Part shown: positions 1 through 12,527 of the stretch, in pieces
Position numbering within the stretch: the stretch's first letter is position 1
Layout: every line of letters begins with the position of its first letter
The notes under the pieces: model-generated
Seen by the model: the letters and a program-made list of their open reading frames with translations, nothing else
What the model was told of the DNA's origin: nothing
Database searches by the model: none
Translations under genes and position numbers: made by a program
Origin: Lytechinus pictus
Taxonomy: Eukaryota > Echinodermata > Echinoidea > Temnopleuroida > Toxopneustidae
Reading direction: 5' to 3'
Length of the DNA: 64,000 nucleotides
Assembly: GCF_037042905.1 (NCBI RefSeq)
Contig: NC_087247.1
Coordinates: 62,457,920 to 62,521,919 of the forward strand

Positions 1-1425
1 TTTGTCCGAGTGCAATTCTTATTATGAAGCAGATTAAATAACAAGAAACATGTTGAGTGCGATTCAGTCAATAATTCAATGTAGGTACATTTTCTAACAT
101 TATCACCACTCACAACAGACAATGCTATCAGTCACCAGTGGTGATCAGTGACATGTCATTGTGATGTTAAGTATTCCCTGAAATTGACCCCCTAAACAAG
201 TAGATATTTCCATTATGTCAAGGACGTGATCATGGAAGTCGGCTTTACCTTTACTTACATTGGGTTTAGTACTGCACCTCCCACACCTCGCTCAAACTGA
301 ACGGAGCGCAACATTTTTGATGTCTCATCAAATTAAAATCAAAGGAAGGCGTCTCTCGTACCCTTATTATTTCAAATATTGACTTGTGATTTCAAAAAAA
401 TTGTTTTCGAATGAAATTATGAGCGCCTAAAAAATGGGAAAAGATTGAAGAATTTAAAATAATTCCTCTTACCACGCACACAGAAGCTTAAACGTTTTAT
501 ATAATATAGAACAGAAATGACACAATCATGCCTACCTTGGTCACATCCAATTTGATTGTAAAAAGTTAATCCACATTAAATTTTGTTAACTCAAGTCGCA
601 AAAATGAGTAGAAGACGGTATATTAACAGGAAAGAAATAGGCGCTATTCCTTCCCGCGAATGGCATTGAAGCTCTGAGTTTCTAAAAATAGATTCTGAAA
701 CTTTAACTAATTTTCTAATTTTTATATTTCCTAGATTATATATAACCCAATTAAGGAGAAAAACAAGCGCAAAATGTGAAAGGGATGAGGCAAGCTACAA
801 GAGGGACTTTTCCTTTCCCATGCTCGTGAAGCACGGAAACCTCTGATTTATTTTGGAAGAAAAAAATTATGTATTATTGTCATATTAAACGCTTCCTTTT
901 GTTTGATTAAGAAACAAAAGGTGATAATTTTATTCAAAATTTCAAATCAATTGTGCAAAACAAGACATGGATGTGCAGCGATACAGAATAAAGTTTAATA
1001 TTGTACATACTTTTGCATATAGCACGGCAAGAATTTAATGCCTGCCCCTTTGAGCAGATACTTTGCAAAAAAAATTACTTGCTGAAAAGCGGAAGAAATA
1101 TCATTTGGGGACTCGGGGAGTGACGGTAATGTTTACCCGCGCCGAACAGAAGAGCCAAAATTTTGTGTCAATCATAATGCAATATCAAAAAAAAATACTT
1201 TTCATACTCTTTACACCCATGCATACTTTATAATTTCTTACAAGAATATACGACTCCCACAGCCGTGGTGCTATCAATAGTGATTCGTAATAATGGCTGA
1301 ATAAGAGGGGGGGGGGGGGAATCTCATGTAAATTAGACTTTAAGCTTGATTTGATTTTAAAAGTCATGAAAAAATGCATACATTAGTAAGCAATTATATT
1401 TTCACTTCCTTACAATCAATACCAA
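1..1425. other. Intergenic AT-rich DNA, nothing recognised
   Basis: All six frames are closed by frequent stops and I see no convincing splice-bounded exon. The stretch contains an 11-12 base poly-G run near 1308 and ordinary A/T runs. Confidence 0.5.
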
Positions 1426-1643
1426 GGCGCGATAGCTCAGTCCGTAGAGCGGGGGTTTCGGTTTCGGATGACCCGGGTTCGATTCCCAAGTGGTGCGCTA
1501 GTGCCCTTTGGTAAGGCATTTATCCTCATTACCAGGTCCCTCGGAGAGGACCTTAAGCCGTTGGTCCCCTGGTTGCTTGCTCACAGGCATTCGTGCTTTC
1601 TTAGCAGTCAGGTAAAACAACCTCGGTATAACCTCGGTATAAC
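1426..1643 (+). repeat. tRNA-derived SINE, family A copy 1
   Basis: The head is tRNA-like: GGCGCGATAGCTCAG gives an A-box-like start, and GGTTCGATTCC at 1476-1486 is a perfect internal RNA polymerase III B box. The tRNA-like part ends near 1500. It is followed by a tRNA-unrelated body (GTGCCCTTTGGTAAGGCATT and onwards) that also follows the tRNA-like head in the copy at 33308-33516. The tail carries CTCGGTATAA duplicated. The anticodon arm does not pair well, so this is a SINE and not a working tRNA gene. Confidence 0.85.
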
Positions 1644-3926
1644 CAATGGTTTTTTGGGGTTATTCAAGAGAATTAACCATAGGCTTTTTTAAACACTTTA
1701 CTCCGATGAAGAAAAATTATATTTTTTCTATCTTGATCCTAATTTTCCAAGTCCGAATACTGTTTTCCAACCTACATATACGTAGTATCATTTCATCACT
1801 TTTAAATGGGAAGCCATAGTTTTATCTTACACACCTGGAGGAAATTTCATACTTGTAACCATAAGGCACCCCCTCCTTCCCCTATCATGAAAGCAAATAC
1901 CTTTTTAACCTTTATATATCATCTTTCCACAACATTTTCACACTGACTGAGACAACCTTCAATAAAAACCACAGTAAATTAAACCTGATATTTGGCACAC
2001 CTTACTAGCCTTCTCTTACATCACCTTTTACCAGGGCATCCAGTGGCCATGACAGCATTTTCCTATTTGTCGGCAAGGGTGACTCACATATTTGCTTCAA
2101 CCTTAAGTTGCCGGCTCTGTGTTAAAAAGCAACGATCCCCCGAATTTCTTCAAAGATCACGTGCCAAAACCGGGCCTTTGAGACATCTCGTTAGAGCTGC
2201 TTTTTATCTCTCTAAGGGAATGAATGTTCTTTCCAATTTCCTTATGGTTTGTAAGTTATGAATTAATGTTGCTGATGTGGAATAATAGAGGTCAAAAGTT
2301 CTAATTGATGCAACTCATTTCCCAATTAATTTAAGAAAAAAAAATTATAGACTGTTTGAAAAGATTAGAAAATAATCCAAAATAAATGAAAATTTGATTT
2401 GGTACACATACAGTAGAGATCAAGACAATTTGAATATTGTAGGGCTATTGGGAAACTTCAACTATTGTTCAAATTAAAAACCCGTGCAATGTAATATAAC
2501 ATACAGAGTGTTGGAAATAGTAGTTTCAGTGTTCAGCATTAGAAAGTGTACTTTACAAAAAATGAAAGACCCTTTACTCCTGTTATAGCAATTATTCCTA
2601 AACACCTTGTTCCATAATAATTTCAGTGGTTCTAAGTATCAATAATACACAATATCAGCTTTTAGAATTAATTTCATACATTTTGATTGTATACATTAAT
2701 TTTTAGGTTTTGTATACATAAGCACAAGAAACAGTTCAGACAAAAACACGCTCAGGCAGAATCCCAAATTGACAAATGTATGTTCTGAATATGAATCTTT
2801 ATAATAAACTTTGTTCTTCTGTTCCTCCTAGGCTGAGTCAGATAGCCTGACCTACTTTTCCAAATCCAATCCAACACCCCATCAAAATAACATACCAGAA
2901 ATTCTCCAATAAATTTGATATTGTGCAAGAAATTATTCAATGCAACTCAAAATAGCATGGTATCATGTTATCACTTGAAATCTATGTCAGGGGTAGATAT
3001 AAAAAATAACAAATAGAAATGAAATTGAGATGGTTGCTATGTAAACTATTCCTCAGTGGTGTAAACTTCAGAGATTTCTTTTATTTATTTTAGCATCAAT
3101 CTAGCAAGAGCAAATGTCCTAAAGATATAAGATGAATGATTTACATATATTTCATTTTCCTTACTGATTGAATTTGAAAAGGGATTTTTTACTTAAATAT
3201 TCTCCTAAGAATAATATAGAGTGATTACTTAATTAAGTTTCTTTCAAGGGAGGTCTAACTGGATATAAGAAGCACTTAGCAATGTTTACCATCATCTAGT
3301 TGAACTATGCTTTTGTTGTTGGTGAAATTAAGTTACAAGTTTTGAGTTATGAATAGTTATTAATGTCCTAAATGATAGCTTTGGAGATGCATAACAATAG
3401 ACAGTTCCAAAATAATTAATTTGTCCTGTCTCAAAATGTTTTTTTACAAAATGTCATATCAATTTCATTTCATTGCATCTGGATATACTGCTTCCAGAAG
3501 AGAATTTGTTGATGATTTGAAATAAGGAATAAAACACGATTCACAACGGATGCAAATAATGTGAAGAGGAGCATGTTAGTTCCCACCTCTCTACATCATG
3601 ATAGAGAGAATGTAAAAAGAAAACAAATGACCATAGATCTCTGAGCATTAGATGACACAATACAAATAGACAGCTTAATCTGTCATAGCTTTAAACCACA
3701 AGTATGATGGTATGTCAGTTTTCCCCAAGTTCAAGTTTCTCCCATCCTATAATAACATACAGGTTTTACTATATGCCCAGTTCTGGCATCTGTATGCACA
3801 ATTTTAGGAAGCCTAAATGTATTTTTATGACGGGGTAACAAGTATACAACCTTTATCGCAATATATTTTACTTTCTAATTTGTTTATTATACTCATCTTC
3901 AATACCACTTAAATGTCAATGTCAAT
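1644..3926. other. Intergenic DNA, nothing recognised
   Basis: Only short open frames without domain-like content are present. I see no tRNA, long inverted repeat or bounded exon here. Confidence 0.45.
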
Positions 3927-4200
3927 GGGGGCGTGTGGTTACGACTTGTCTTTCAGAGGGACGTGGGTTCGAATCCAAGCCATGGCGTGTTTTCCTCCAG
4001 CAAGAAATTTACCCACATTGTACTGCACTCGACCCAAGTGAGGTGAATGGGTACCCAGTAGGAAGAAATTCCTAAAATGCTTAAGCGCCTGATCAAAAGC
4101 CGGGGTAATAATAACATTATCATGTTAAGCAGAGCCTGCTGGGAGAACAGTTTTCAGAAATGAAGTAGCTACCCTGGGTAAAATATGACATTATCATTAA
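3927..4200 (+). repeat. tRNA-derived SINE, family B
   Basis: A degenerate tRNA-like head carries a B box, GGTTCGAATCC, at 3966-3976. The body contains GACCCAAGTGAGGTGAATGG and GCCGGGGTAATAATAAC, then a trailer ending in an ATTATCATTA-rich tail. I recall this body as a common echinoderm SINE; that identity is from memory. It differs from family A at 1426 and 33308. Confidence 0.75.
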
Positions 4201-5173
4201 TTTTCTCTTATATAATCATACATATCATATTTCATCAGAGACAGAAAAAAATTCTGAACATTGAAACTTTTTATCAAGTTGTAAAACTGTTGTAAACCAG
4301 TGACGATGACATCTTGGGCTTTAACAAATTAGCTAATAATTAGCTCAGTATTCCTGTTGTATAATTAGATGAAATATAAATCTTTATCTTTTTCATTATG
4401 TACATGAAAAAACTTAATAACATTAATGATGATCTGATGCAATATGTGTTAAATAAAAATATTGTTATGTTATAGTTGGGAAGAAATGAGCTTATGATAA
4501 AATGAACTCACTATTTACATACATAGTCTTTTTCACTAATTCATGGAGGAAAAAAAGTAGACAACATGCCATAACTTCTTCTTTCTTTCTTTTTTTGTTG
4601 CTTTTTATGAAAGTTTACTCTTCAGTATTTCGATTCACTTCAACTTATCCTTTGTGTCGACTTGGCCTTTAAGTTCTACCATCTAGAGGTGAGAGCTCAT
4701 CCTGGTAGCTCACACACATTCAGAATTATCAACACCTACGCAATGGCCACAAAATTTCACTTGACTTTCAGAATTGATCTAGTAAACTTGATCTAGTATA
4801 CATATAGACATGTATTATCACAGAAAATAATAGCACTGGAACCATTGATAGACTTTCCAGAAAATCACAATTTGTTTACCATTTGTTGAAAGCATTCCAA
4901 ATCTCTGTCTAACCATGATAGTATGTTCATCTCAATCTTAGGATAGACTGACGGGAAGACAGATAAATCTTTGTTTCTTACAGGATCATCTTAAAATAGA
5001 GAGAAGATTGTTTACCTCCAAGAGATAGGAAGTATGTGAGCAGTAGGAGGGGGTGGGCATGTTTTTTCTCTATTGATGTGGAGTTCATGTGAATATTTCT
5101 AGTGCAAGCAATCAAGTACAATGGGAAATCTATCATGAACTAGTATTTAAAAAAAATATATTTGAAGTTTAAA
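4201..5173. other. Intergenic DNA, nothing recognised
   Basis: AT-rich with a short CTTT run near 4578. No coding or structural signal that I can support. Confidence 0.45.
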
Positions 5174-5735
5174 GGGATGGTCTGGGCTGAAAATATTTAT
5201 ATCTTAATACATAGAGTAGCATTCACTGAGCAAAATCAAAATCGAATAACAAATAATAAAGTTATTAAAGTTTAAAGTTAAGCAATATTTTGTGAAAACA
5301 GTCGTCATGAATATTCATTAGGTGGGCTGATGTCACATCCCCACTTTCCGTTTTCTTATGTTATTATATAAATCATATTTTTTTCATTATTTCATACTTG
5401 TGTGAATAATATGTCTCCCTTATAATGAAATAAGTTGCAGCAATAAATATCTAATGCACTAAACCAGTTGTCAATTCAATTTTTCTAGTTCTTGGAGGAT
5501 AAAACTTTAATAAACCTAATTTCCTATAATAAAATACAAAAGAACAAGTGGGGATGTGACATCATCAGCCCATCTAATGAATATTCATGATGACTGTTTT
5601 GACAAAATATTGCTAAACTTTAAAATTTAATAACTTTGTCATTTGTTATCCGATTTTGATGAAATTTTTGGCATTTTGCTCAGTGAATTATACTCTATTT
5701 ATTACGCTATAAATATTTTCAGCCCGGACCATCCC
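5174..5735. repeat. Palindromic MITE of about 560 bp (GGGATGGTC ends)
   Basis: The two halves are near reverse complements. The left end reads GGGATGGTCTGGGCTGAAAA and the right end TTTTCAGCCCGGACCATCCC. Inner blocks also pair, for example ATGAATATTCATTAGGTGGG on the left with CCCATCTAATGAATATTCAT on the right, and ATCCGATTTTGATGAAAT on the right with a decayed partner on the left. There is no coding capacity, as expected of a non-autonomous foldback element. The superfamily was not assigned. Confidence 0.85.
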
Positions 5736-8700
5736 TGTAATGATTAACCCCTTCCCCATATCTTTCCCTCTTTCTTACACAGGAGCAATGAGATAGTAAA
5801 AAAAAAACTACCTCAAGATGGAAGGCAAAATAATGGATTATATATTGTGGTCAATATATAAAAATAATAATGTAAAAATTAAAAATATTTACTGGAATAT
5901 GTATGTTCAAACAACTTTAACTCTCTATTTTCTTTTTTCCCTCTCTCCAATATTTCCTTCCTTCCACATTTTCTCTTTCTCTCACTATCTCTTTACACAT
6001 CTTTCTGCTTGCTAGAGATTTTGATCAGTGCATCCAACATCTCCAGTAAACATAGCATGCTAGCATCATGGCAGGTAGGATTAATCTTTGACATTATATT
6101 ACACTCATAACAATGATGAATGACACCCTCAATGTGTGAAAAATGCTGTCATCAAAAACATAAACCTGTCACATTTCAAGATCATACACGTAATGACTTG
6201 CATTTGATAAAAATCTTGCATTTCAAACAATGAGCCCAAATCCCTGGCGCAAACATGTCAAACATACTTTTGCTCTAATTCAATCAAAATCTATTGGCAA
6301 ACAATTACCATTCATTTCATCAACCACAAATCACCTAAAAAACTTCCACTTATAAAACCACAGTATATTTTTCCTGGCATCAATTGAGTTGGTCAAAACA
6401 TGGTATAAAAAATAATCTGCTCGCTTCCCCCCTCCCCTCTCTACAACCAATTTGATGTTTGTCCCAGACTCTAAGAATTATTTAGATTTGTACCTTCACA
6501 GACTGAATGAATCAGCAGATATCCACCTAACAAAGCATGTCTGGTGAACTTGTACTTTTAGATCTAGGTAAAATGTTCAGAATAGTGTAGTGATAATCAG
6601 ATTGAGCATTTTTAACCAGAATTGCACGAATACATCTATCGGTGTCACCTGAAATATCATATTGCAAAAAAGTCAAGCATTATATTCAAGATGTGGAATG
6701 TTGCCTGATGAACTACCACTTGCATAATAATTATCAAAACAGACCAAAAAAGAAAATACTTTCAGAAAGTTTTATAAAAAATACCGGAATATAACTGAGA
6801 ATTGTAATTAGAATCAGAATTCATGAGATTTATTCAGGGGGAGAACCAGGGAATTCTGTTGTGGGAGGGGTGCAAGATACCCCCAAAATTGTTTGATTTG
6901 TTTAAAAGGGAATATTGTGAAGTTACAAAACAATTTTTCCTTTCTTTTCCACACTTTCTTTTCATGTTCTCTCCTTCATGAGTTGAAAATCACCCCCAAC
7001 CACCTTCTGCTAAACCCCTTTACTTATAAATGGGACCAGTAATAATCCAGATCATGGAATTCTTTGAAGCAAAGAACAAGCTGGAATATCATTCATGAAT
7101 ATAAGTTTGTTTTATCAAATGAATGTGCTCCTATTCTTATATTTGACTATGATTTCTGACATGCGAAAGACACAAAACTTACATTATATCCACTAGCTAT
7201 TGATCCCAATTCTACAGTAGCAAATGATAATAAATATATAATTGTAATAAGCAATAATTATCATACATGACATTTTAATAAGATATTAAAAAAACATCTC
7301 TCAGCAAAAGAAAAAGTAATGAATAGATGATTTAAACTCACCTTGGTCACACTTAAAGAGAGATTTCACTCATTTCAAATCTTGGATTCTGCTCACATAG
7401 ATTTTAGAATCATAAAACCAGGGCCCTGTAATGAAATTGATAGTCAAATGTAAACTAATCAAAACTTTGAAGTCTATTGCTAACCATGTACAAAAAAATT
7501 ACAAGTTATGTTACATGTATACCCCTGATCTCTACCACATGATCTTGACTACCATCGGAATATCTAAAAACTCCAAGATCAATATCATTTTCAATTGAAG
7601 TTGCACACTTGGGTGTATATTGTAAGAGTGAAAATTTTCTTAATTCTTGAAATAATATTTACATCAAATAATTGATAATACAGTACTCTTAATTCAATGT
7701 TAAAAAAACAAACATTTTTACAATAAAAAGAAGTAACAATTTAGAGGTACCTAATAACTCTTGTTTTCTGTTGGGATGTAAATTATTAAATGCAAATCAT
7801 CAATTATAATAATGTTTAATTTCATCTTTCCTACTGTTTATTTTCTTAGCATCCATAAACCCTCCTTGACGTGTCCTCAGGATCACACCTAGTGATCATT
7901 TCATGACATTTCATGTCCTAAATCAGATATTTCCTGTATCAGTTACACTTCTTCATAGTCTAACCACAACAATCAATCTATAATACAAACTCTGACACCT
8001 AGAATCCAGAGGTGACAACATCAATAACAGATCTCTCTCACACACATCATTCAAAACATGTTTCCATACTACAGGAAAATAGAAGTCACTTTCATTTTTT
8101 GGTTCTTACCTCTGTCAAATTATTAGAAGAACCACACTATTCAATCTATTTTAATTGATACCAACAGTTCATCTATCAATCAATCCTGACACATGTACAT
8201 ATAGATGAAACTTAGAGCCCAGTCATCAAACATACATGGAAACAGAAACTTTCATTCATACATTTATTCTTCATACAACTATATAGGCATATATACAGTT
8301 TACAAAGAAGGATGGGGGGGGGGGGGGGGTGGATATGATGGTTGAGTTGTGTGAAAGGGTTCGGTTTAATTATATGTAGTTTATTGTATATGTTTATGCC
8401 TTGAACACCCACTGGGTGAATTAAGCACAATATAAATGTCTCTACCATTATCAAAAGATGAAAAGTACTTCTGTAAATGTTTCTAATGAGCTTATACAGC
8501 TTTCATTCATTTACAATACTGATCTTGGTTATCAAATACCTATCTCGAATCTTTTATTATATCTTTCAAGTTTAATATAAAAAAAAATGACTTTAGTACA
8601 CAGAATACAATGATAAATATTTTCAATAAAATAAAATTCCTTGTCTCCATCTCAATGTATGCACATTGATAGCAGATATGAAAACTTGCCACCAAATAAC

Positions 8701-9480
8701 AAAGGCCATATCATCGAGGAGAATATTTTGAGGATGACTCAGTAAACATCAATGACAAAATAAATGATTCATTATCTAATAAGAAGTAACATCTGGTATA
8801 TCCTCACAGAACTAGGATTAACATGATAAAAATGGATTAACATCTAGTGGCCTCAGTCCTGTAACTTAACAAAACTCAAAATGACCTCAGCTCATTAAAT
8901 GAAAAATAAAATAATTTCCTTGGGGAAAAATGTCAATCACTTCACACAAACTATCAAACAGGGAAGAGGGGTGGAAGTGACTGAGAAAACAGTCTAGTCC
9001 AAACAAATAGCAATTTTACATGCAAAGGCCCCTAATATCTACTCTTAATCTTTTAATAAAATTAAAAGCTATGATTTTTAAGTTGCACAATGAAAAAAAG
9101 GAAAATCTACAAACAAAAACTAAATAGGCATCAGTCCATGAATCTCAATGTGATCTAGGTCCCTTAAAACAAAGGTTAGCAATTAATCGTACACTTGATT
9201 TTCACGATTGATTTTACATTGTAGTCAATGCAATCAATTGTAGAAAAATGTTCTACAATCATAGCTAAGTTTTGGGATACGGGCTTCTAGTCAGTCTATT
9301 TAGAAATAATCTATTCAAGGCACTTCATACACAAATTACAGAATTATACAAATTAAGCTTTATCCATCCGCAAGGCTTCTTTATTTTGTAAAATAATTGT
9401 TCATCATGTATCTTCATCTATATAAAGGGCCTTTTACTCTACCATTAAAGGATCTCTGATCCTCAAAAGTTTGTTTTAAT
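5736..9480. other. Intergenic DNA with no supported gene
   Basis: AT-rich sequence. It contains a pyrimidine-rich stretch (5930-6010) followed by a possible short exon at 6016-6074, a fragment near 6834 of the GGATCCAGGATTTT-type repeat, and a poly-G run near 8317-8329. None of this amounts to a gene. Confidence 0.4.
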
Positions 9481-9489
9481 TCACACATT

Positions 9490-10570
9490 AGCCTGATCTG
9501 GTATGCGCTGGGCTTGTGGGCAAGTTTCTGATCGCATGAAGGAGACTGACGGGTAAAGGCAAAGCCAGAGACGGTCAGGCAAGGGCGCAGCCCAAGCGCC
9601 TATCATCACAGGTAATGTCATCATTATGCATGTATGGTTATCGTATGAGTGACATACTTCTTATTATGCATCATTCATGAGATAACCCTTATAATGGCAG
9701 TCAACTGTATTTATTCAACCAATCAAATATCATCACGAAGCTCCGATTTTATTGGTCAAGTTCTTTCGTACATGGGTAGATTTAGAAGATCGATCTTCCG
9801 TTTCCTTATATTTCTTTTGATTTTTGATGTACTTGATTTTTTTTGTGACAATAAATAAGCTCTTGTGTCAAGCATTCTACTTTATTTGGAGTTTAATTGA
9901 ACAATTATTTGTTTTCTCTCACATCTTGTACCCGGTTCGAAGTATTTTACTAAATATACTTTGTGGCGTTGGAGTTGCAGTAGAGATCGAGGGGTCTTCC
10001 CTGCTGATACCTTAAGGTCCATTGCTAGTGCTGGCAGCTTCGGTCACAGAACGAAGAAGTCAAAAGACAATGGCATAAAGCCTGGTAGATCGCACTCTTT
10101 CCAAATCCAGTCAATAAACTGACAAAAAATCCTCTCCACTAAGAACTAAATATATTGTAGAAGCCAGCTGATCCTTAAAATCATCTATTTTGAGCAGCAC
10201 ATTTCAAACTATCAGCAATTTTGTCAGGTTTGAAACCTCTCACGAATGCCATTTTGAGCAAAGTGAGCTCGTTACTATTCGTAACTACCTCACGTTAAAG
10301 CCTCATCGCCTATTGGTCCGTGTTCTCAGACAGATCTAAATATATATATTAAAGCTTAGCTGGGGAGTTTGTCGATTTTCTACAAACGAAACAATGTAAA
10401 TAAAAGAAAATGAATTTTTCATCTTCACCAGTGATGATAGGCACTTGGGCTTCACCCTCGCCCATCAGTAGTTTGCCCACTAGCCCAACACATAATGGAT
10501 AGGCTATACACACATAGAAAATATATGTTTTTCTAATCAGGAATTTTACCCAGATCAAAATATCAGGTGA
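9490..10570. repeat. Inverted-repeat element of about 1.1 kb
   Basis: The left arm around 9505-9615 (GGGCTTGTGGGCAAGTTTCTGAT, then GCCCAAGCGCCTATCATCAC) pairs with the complement of 10430-10500 (GGGCTAGTGGGCAAACTACTGAT, then GCCCAAGTGCCTATCATCAC). The interior has no long open frame. It resembles an old foldback transposon; the ends are not sharply defined. Confidence 0.6.
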
Positions 10571-10708
10571 GCATTTCAATACTTGTCGGATATATCATCT
10601 GACAAAAGTATGTTCCATCCAACATTTACAATAGTAAGTCCTTCTCAGCCATTCAAACTCAAGGAAATTTGACAGATCTGACAAAGTCTTGATGAAATGC
10701 TTTCCAGG
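10571..10708. repeat. Decayed fragment of the GGGGAGCGTTTCAT MITE family
   Basis: Contains degenerate matches to the family seen intact at 40859-41017: ACTTGTCGGA, AGTCCTTCTCAGCCATTCA, GACAGATCTGACAA and TTGATGAAATGC in the same order. The terminal repeats are eroded. Confidence 0.55.
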
Positions 10709-12390
10709 CCAGTGTGAAAGCAAAATAGGCCTGTTTGTAATATTCTAATACAAAATATATCTGCAATGAGGTACTTTGACAAGATACCAGGGAAGAAGAC
10801 TGTGCATCCTTCATATATAATGGGAACTATGTGAATTACAATGTGGTTCAGGCAGGAGTAAATTCATGATATAAATAATCTACGAGTTGTTTACATAAAG
10901 CTGTTAAAGTTACGCATGACTTTATTCACAACTGGAACGTGCTCTTATGTGTTAAGTCGGCTACATGCAATATATCATGTATCCTATGAAAGGGTCACCA
11001 GTCGTGTGAAACATTAGTTTTATAAAACAACCTCCAGGCCAGGTATGTTCTTGTAATTGTTGGTATTTTTATAGAGGCAGGTGTAAAAGTTAAAAGTTAA
11101 AGTACGAAGCTAAAGGTAACTTTACAAACTTTTTTGTTCACACTTGCTCTATGGATAAGTTCTCATCGGTATAGTAAACTTTTATTCCAATTTTAATATC
11201 ATCAACTGTCTTTTCATTACTTTATTCAGACATCAATCCTTTTTGTATTTTTATACTTACAAAATGTACAATATCACAGCTCAGTTTAATTATGAATGCC
11301 AGTAATTTATTTTAGAAAATCATTCATTGGCTCAAGGTACTATTTATCATTATGTTAAATCATCATTCTTTCATGTAATGAACACATTTCTTAAAACTGA
11401 TCCACATCTTTTACTCAACAAAGCACAAAGAAACAAGTATTTCAGTCATATTTTCGTTAAAAAAATATGTGGTCTTTCTGTAAATGACCTTCAAATAAAA
11501 TTTGGGATACAGATGCTTCTAATAGTGGAAGGCAAATTTTATCATTTCCTACAGAGAACTTGAATTTCCATATAAAAAAGGGCTAGATAAGTTACAAATG
11601 GTAGAATGTTGCATAAACTTATGTATTCTTTTATCTTATTTGAGTATCTTTACCCCATTAGATATAGGAAAGAGGTGAACCCTGTACAATTATATGGGAA
11701 CGAGAGAATTAAGAAGTCCATAGGTTAAAAGGTATACAAAGTCCACAAAAGAATTGAACAAAAGGCTAATGAAGAGTAACAAAATTACTTACTTTACACT
11801 GTCCTCGATTTCTCTCAGGGCATAGGCCTACTGTGTATGATTGAAGCTCTTTTGGTCCCATACTCTATAGCTCCCTCTATGGTGAGAACATTATATTGCT
11901 CCAGAATTGAAAACTGAAGGGAACAGATGAAAAAAAATGGATGGTAATTTAATATTTCATAATAACGTCTATCATCGTAGTGACGAAACACATTTTAGAT
12001 ACTTAATTTGATGACAATTGAAAACATCATTCTTCTACAGGGACCTCACCTGTGTGTAAAATGTTAGTTTGTGTTATCTCTATTGGAATTGGATGGAACC
12101 TGTACAAAGCCTATGGGAATTACCAAATTCAGTACTCAATGGGATAGTACATGTATAGTCAGATGTAAACATATATTCAATGAAACAGGTTAATTACCAG
12201 TTTCAACTATGAAATATTTAAAAAAGAGCAAAACAGATCAAATAGCTTCTCTATTGATTTTTGTGTGGAGAATTACATTCCTGGGGAATAAGAGGAACAA
12301 CTTGATCATCAAAAATACCACTTTTCAACCTGCTGTCCAAACAACAAGTACCACATATTTTCTGATCTGGTAAATCAGGGTACATTTTCA
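10709..12390. other. Intergenic DNA, nothing recognised
   Basis: A 78-codon plus-strand open frame (11327-11563) lacks domain-like content or flanking splice sites. I see nothing else to report. Confidence 0.4.
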
Positions 12391-12527
12391 GGGGAGCGTT
12401 TCATTAAGGACTTGTCAGACGTTTTATCTAACAAGTCCTGCTCTGACGGTTATCATAGTAAAAGTGCACCTCAGCCAATCAGAATCAAGGAAAGTTGTCA
12501 GGGATGAAAATGTTGATGAAATGCCCC
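12391..12527. repeat. MITE, GGGGAGCGTTTCAT family, copy 1
   Basis: Starts GGGGAGCGTTTCATTAAGGA and ends TTGATGAAATGCCCC, so the ends are imperfect inverted repeats. The interior holds ACTTGTCAGACGTTTTATC, AGCCAATCAGAATCAAGGAA and TTGTCAGGGATGAAAATG. These blocks occur in the same order in the copy at 40859-41017. No coding capacity. Confidence 0.75.

Noticed and set aside
1426-1500. tRNA gene (also considered at 33308-33382)
   Set aside because: A and B boxes are present but the anticodon stem is poor and both copies share a long non-tRNA body, so they are SINEs.
7342-7425. Minus-strand exon with strong sites (ATTACAG and CCAAG|GTGAGT)
   Set aside because: All three frames contain stops, and no neighbouring exon fits; at best a non-coding exon.
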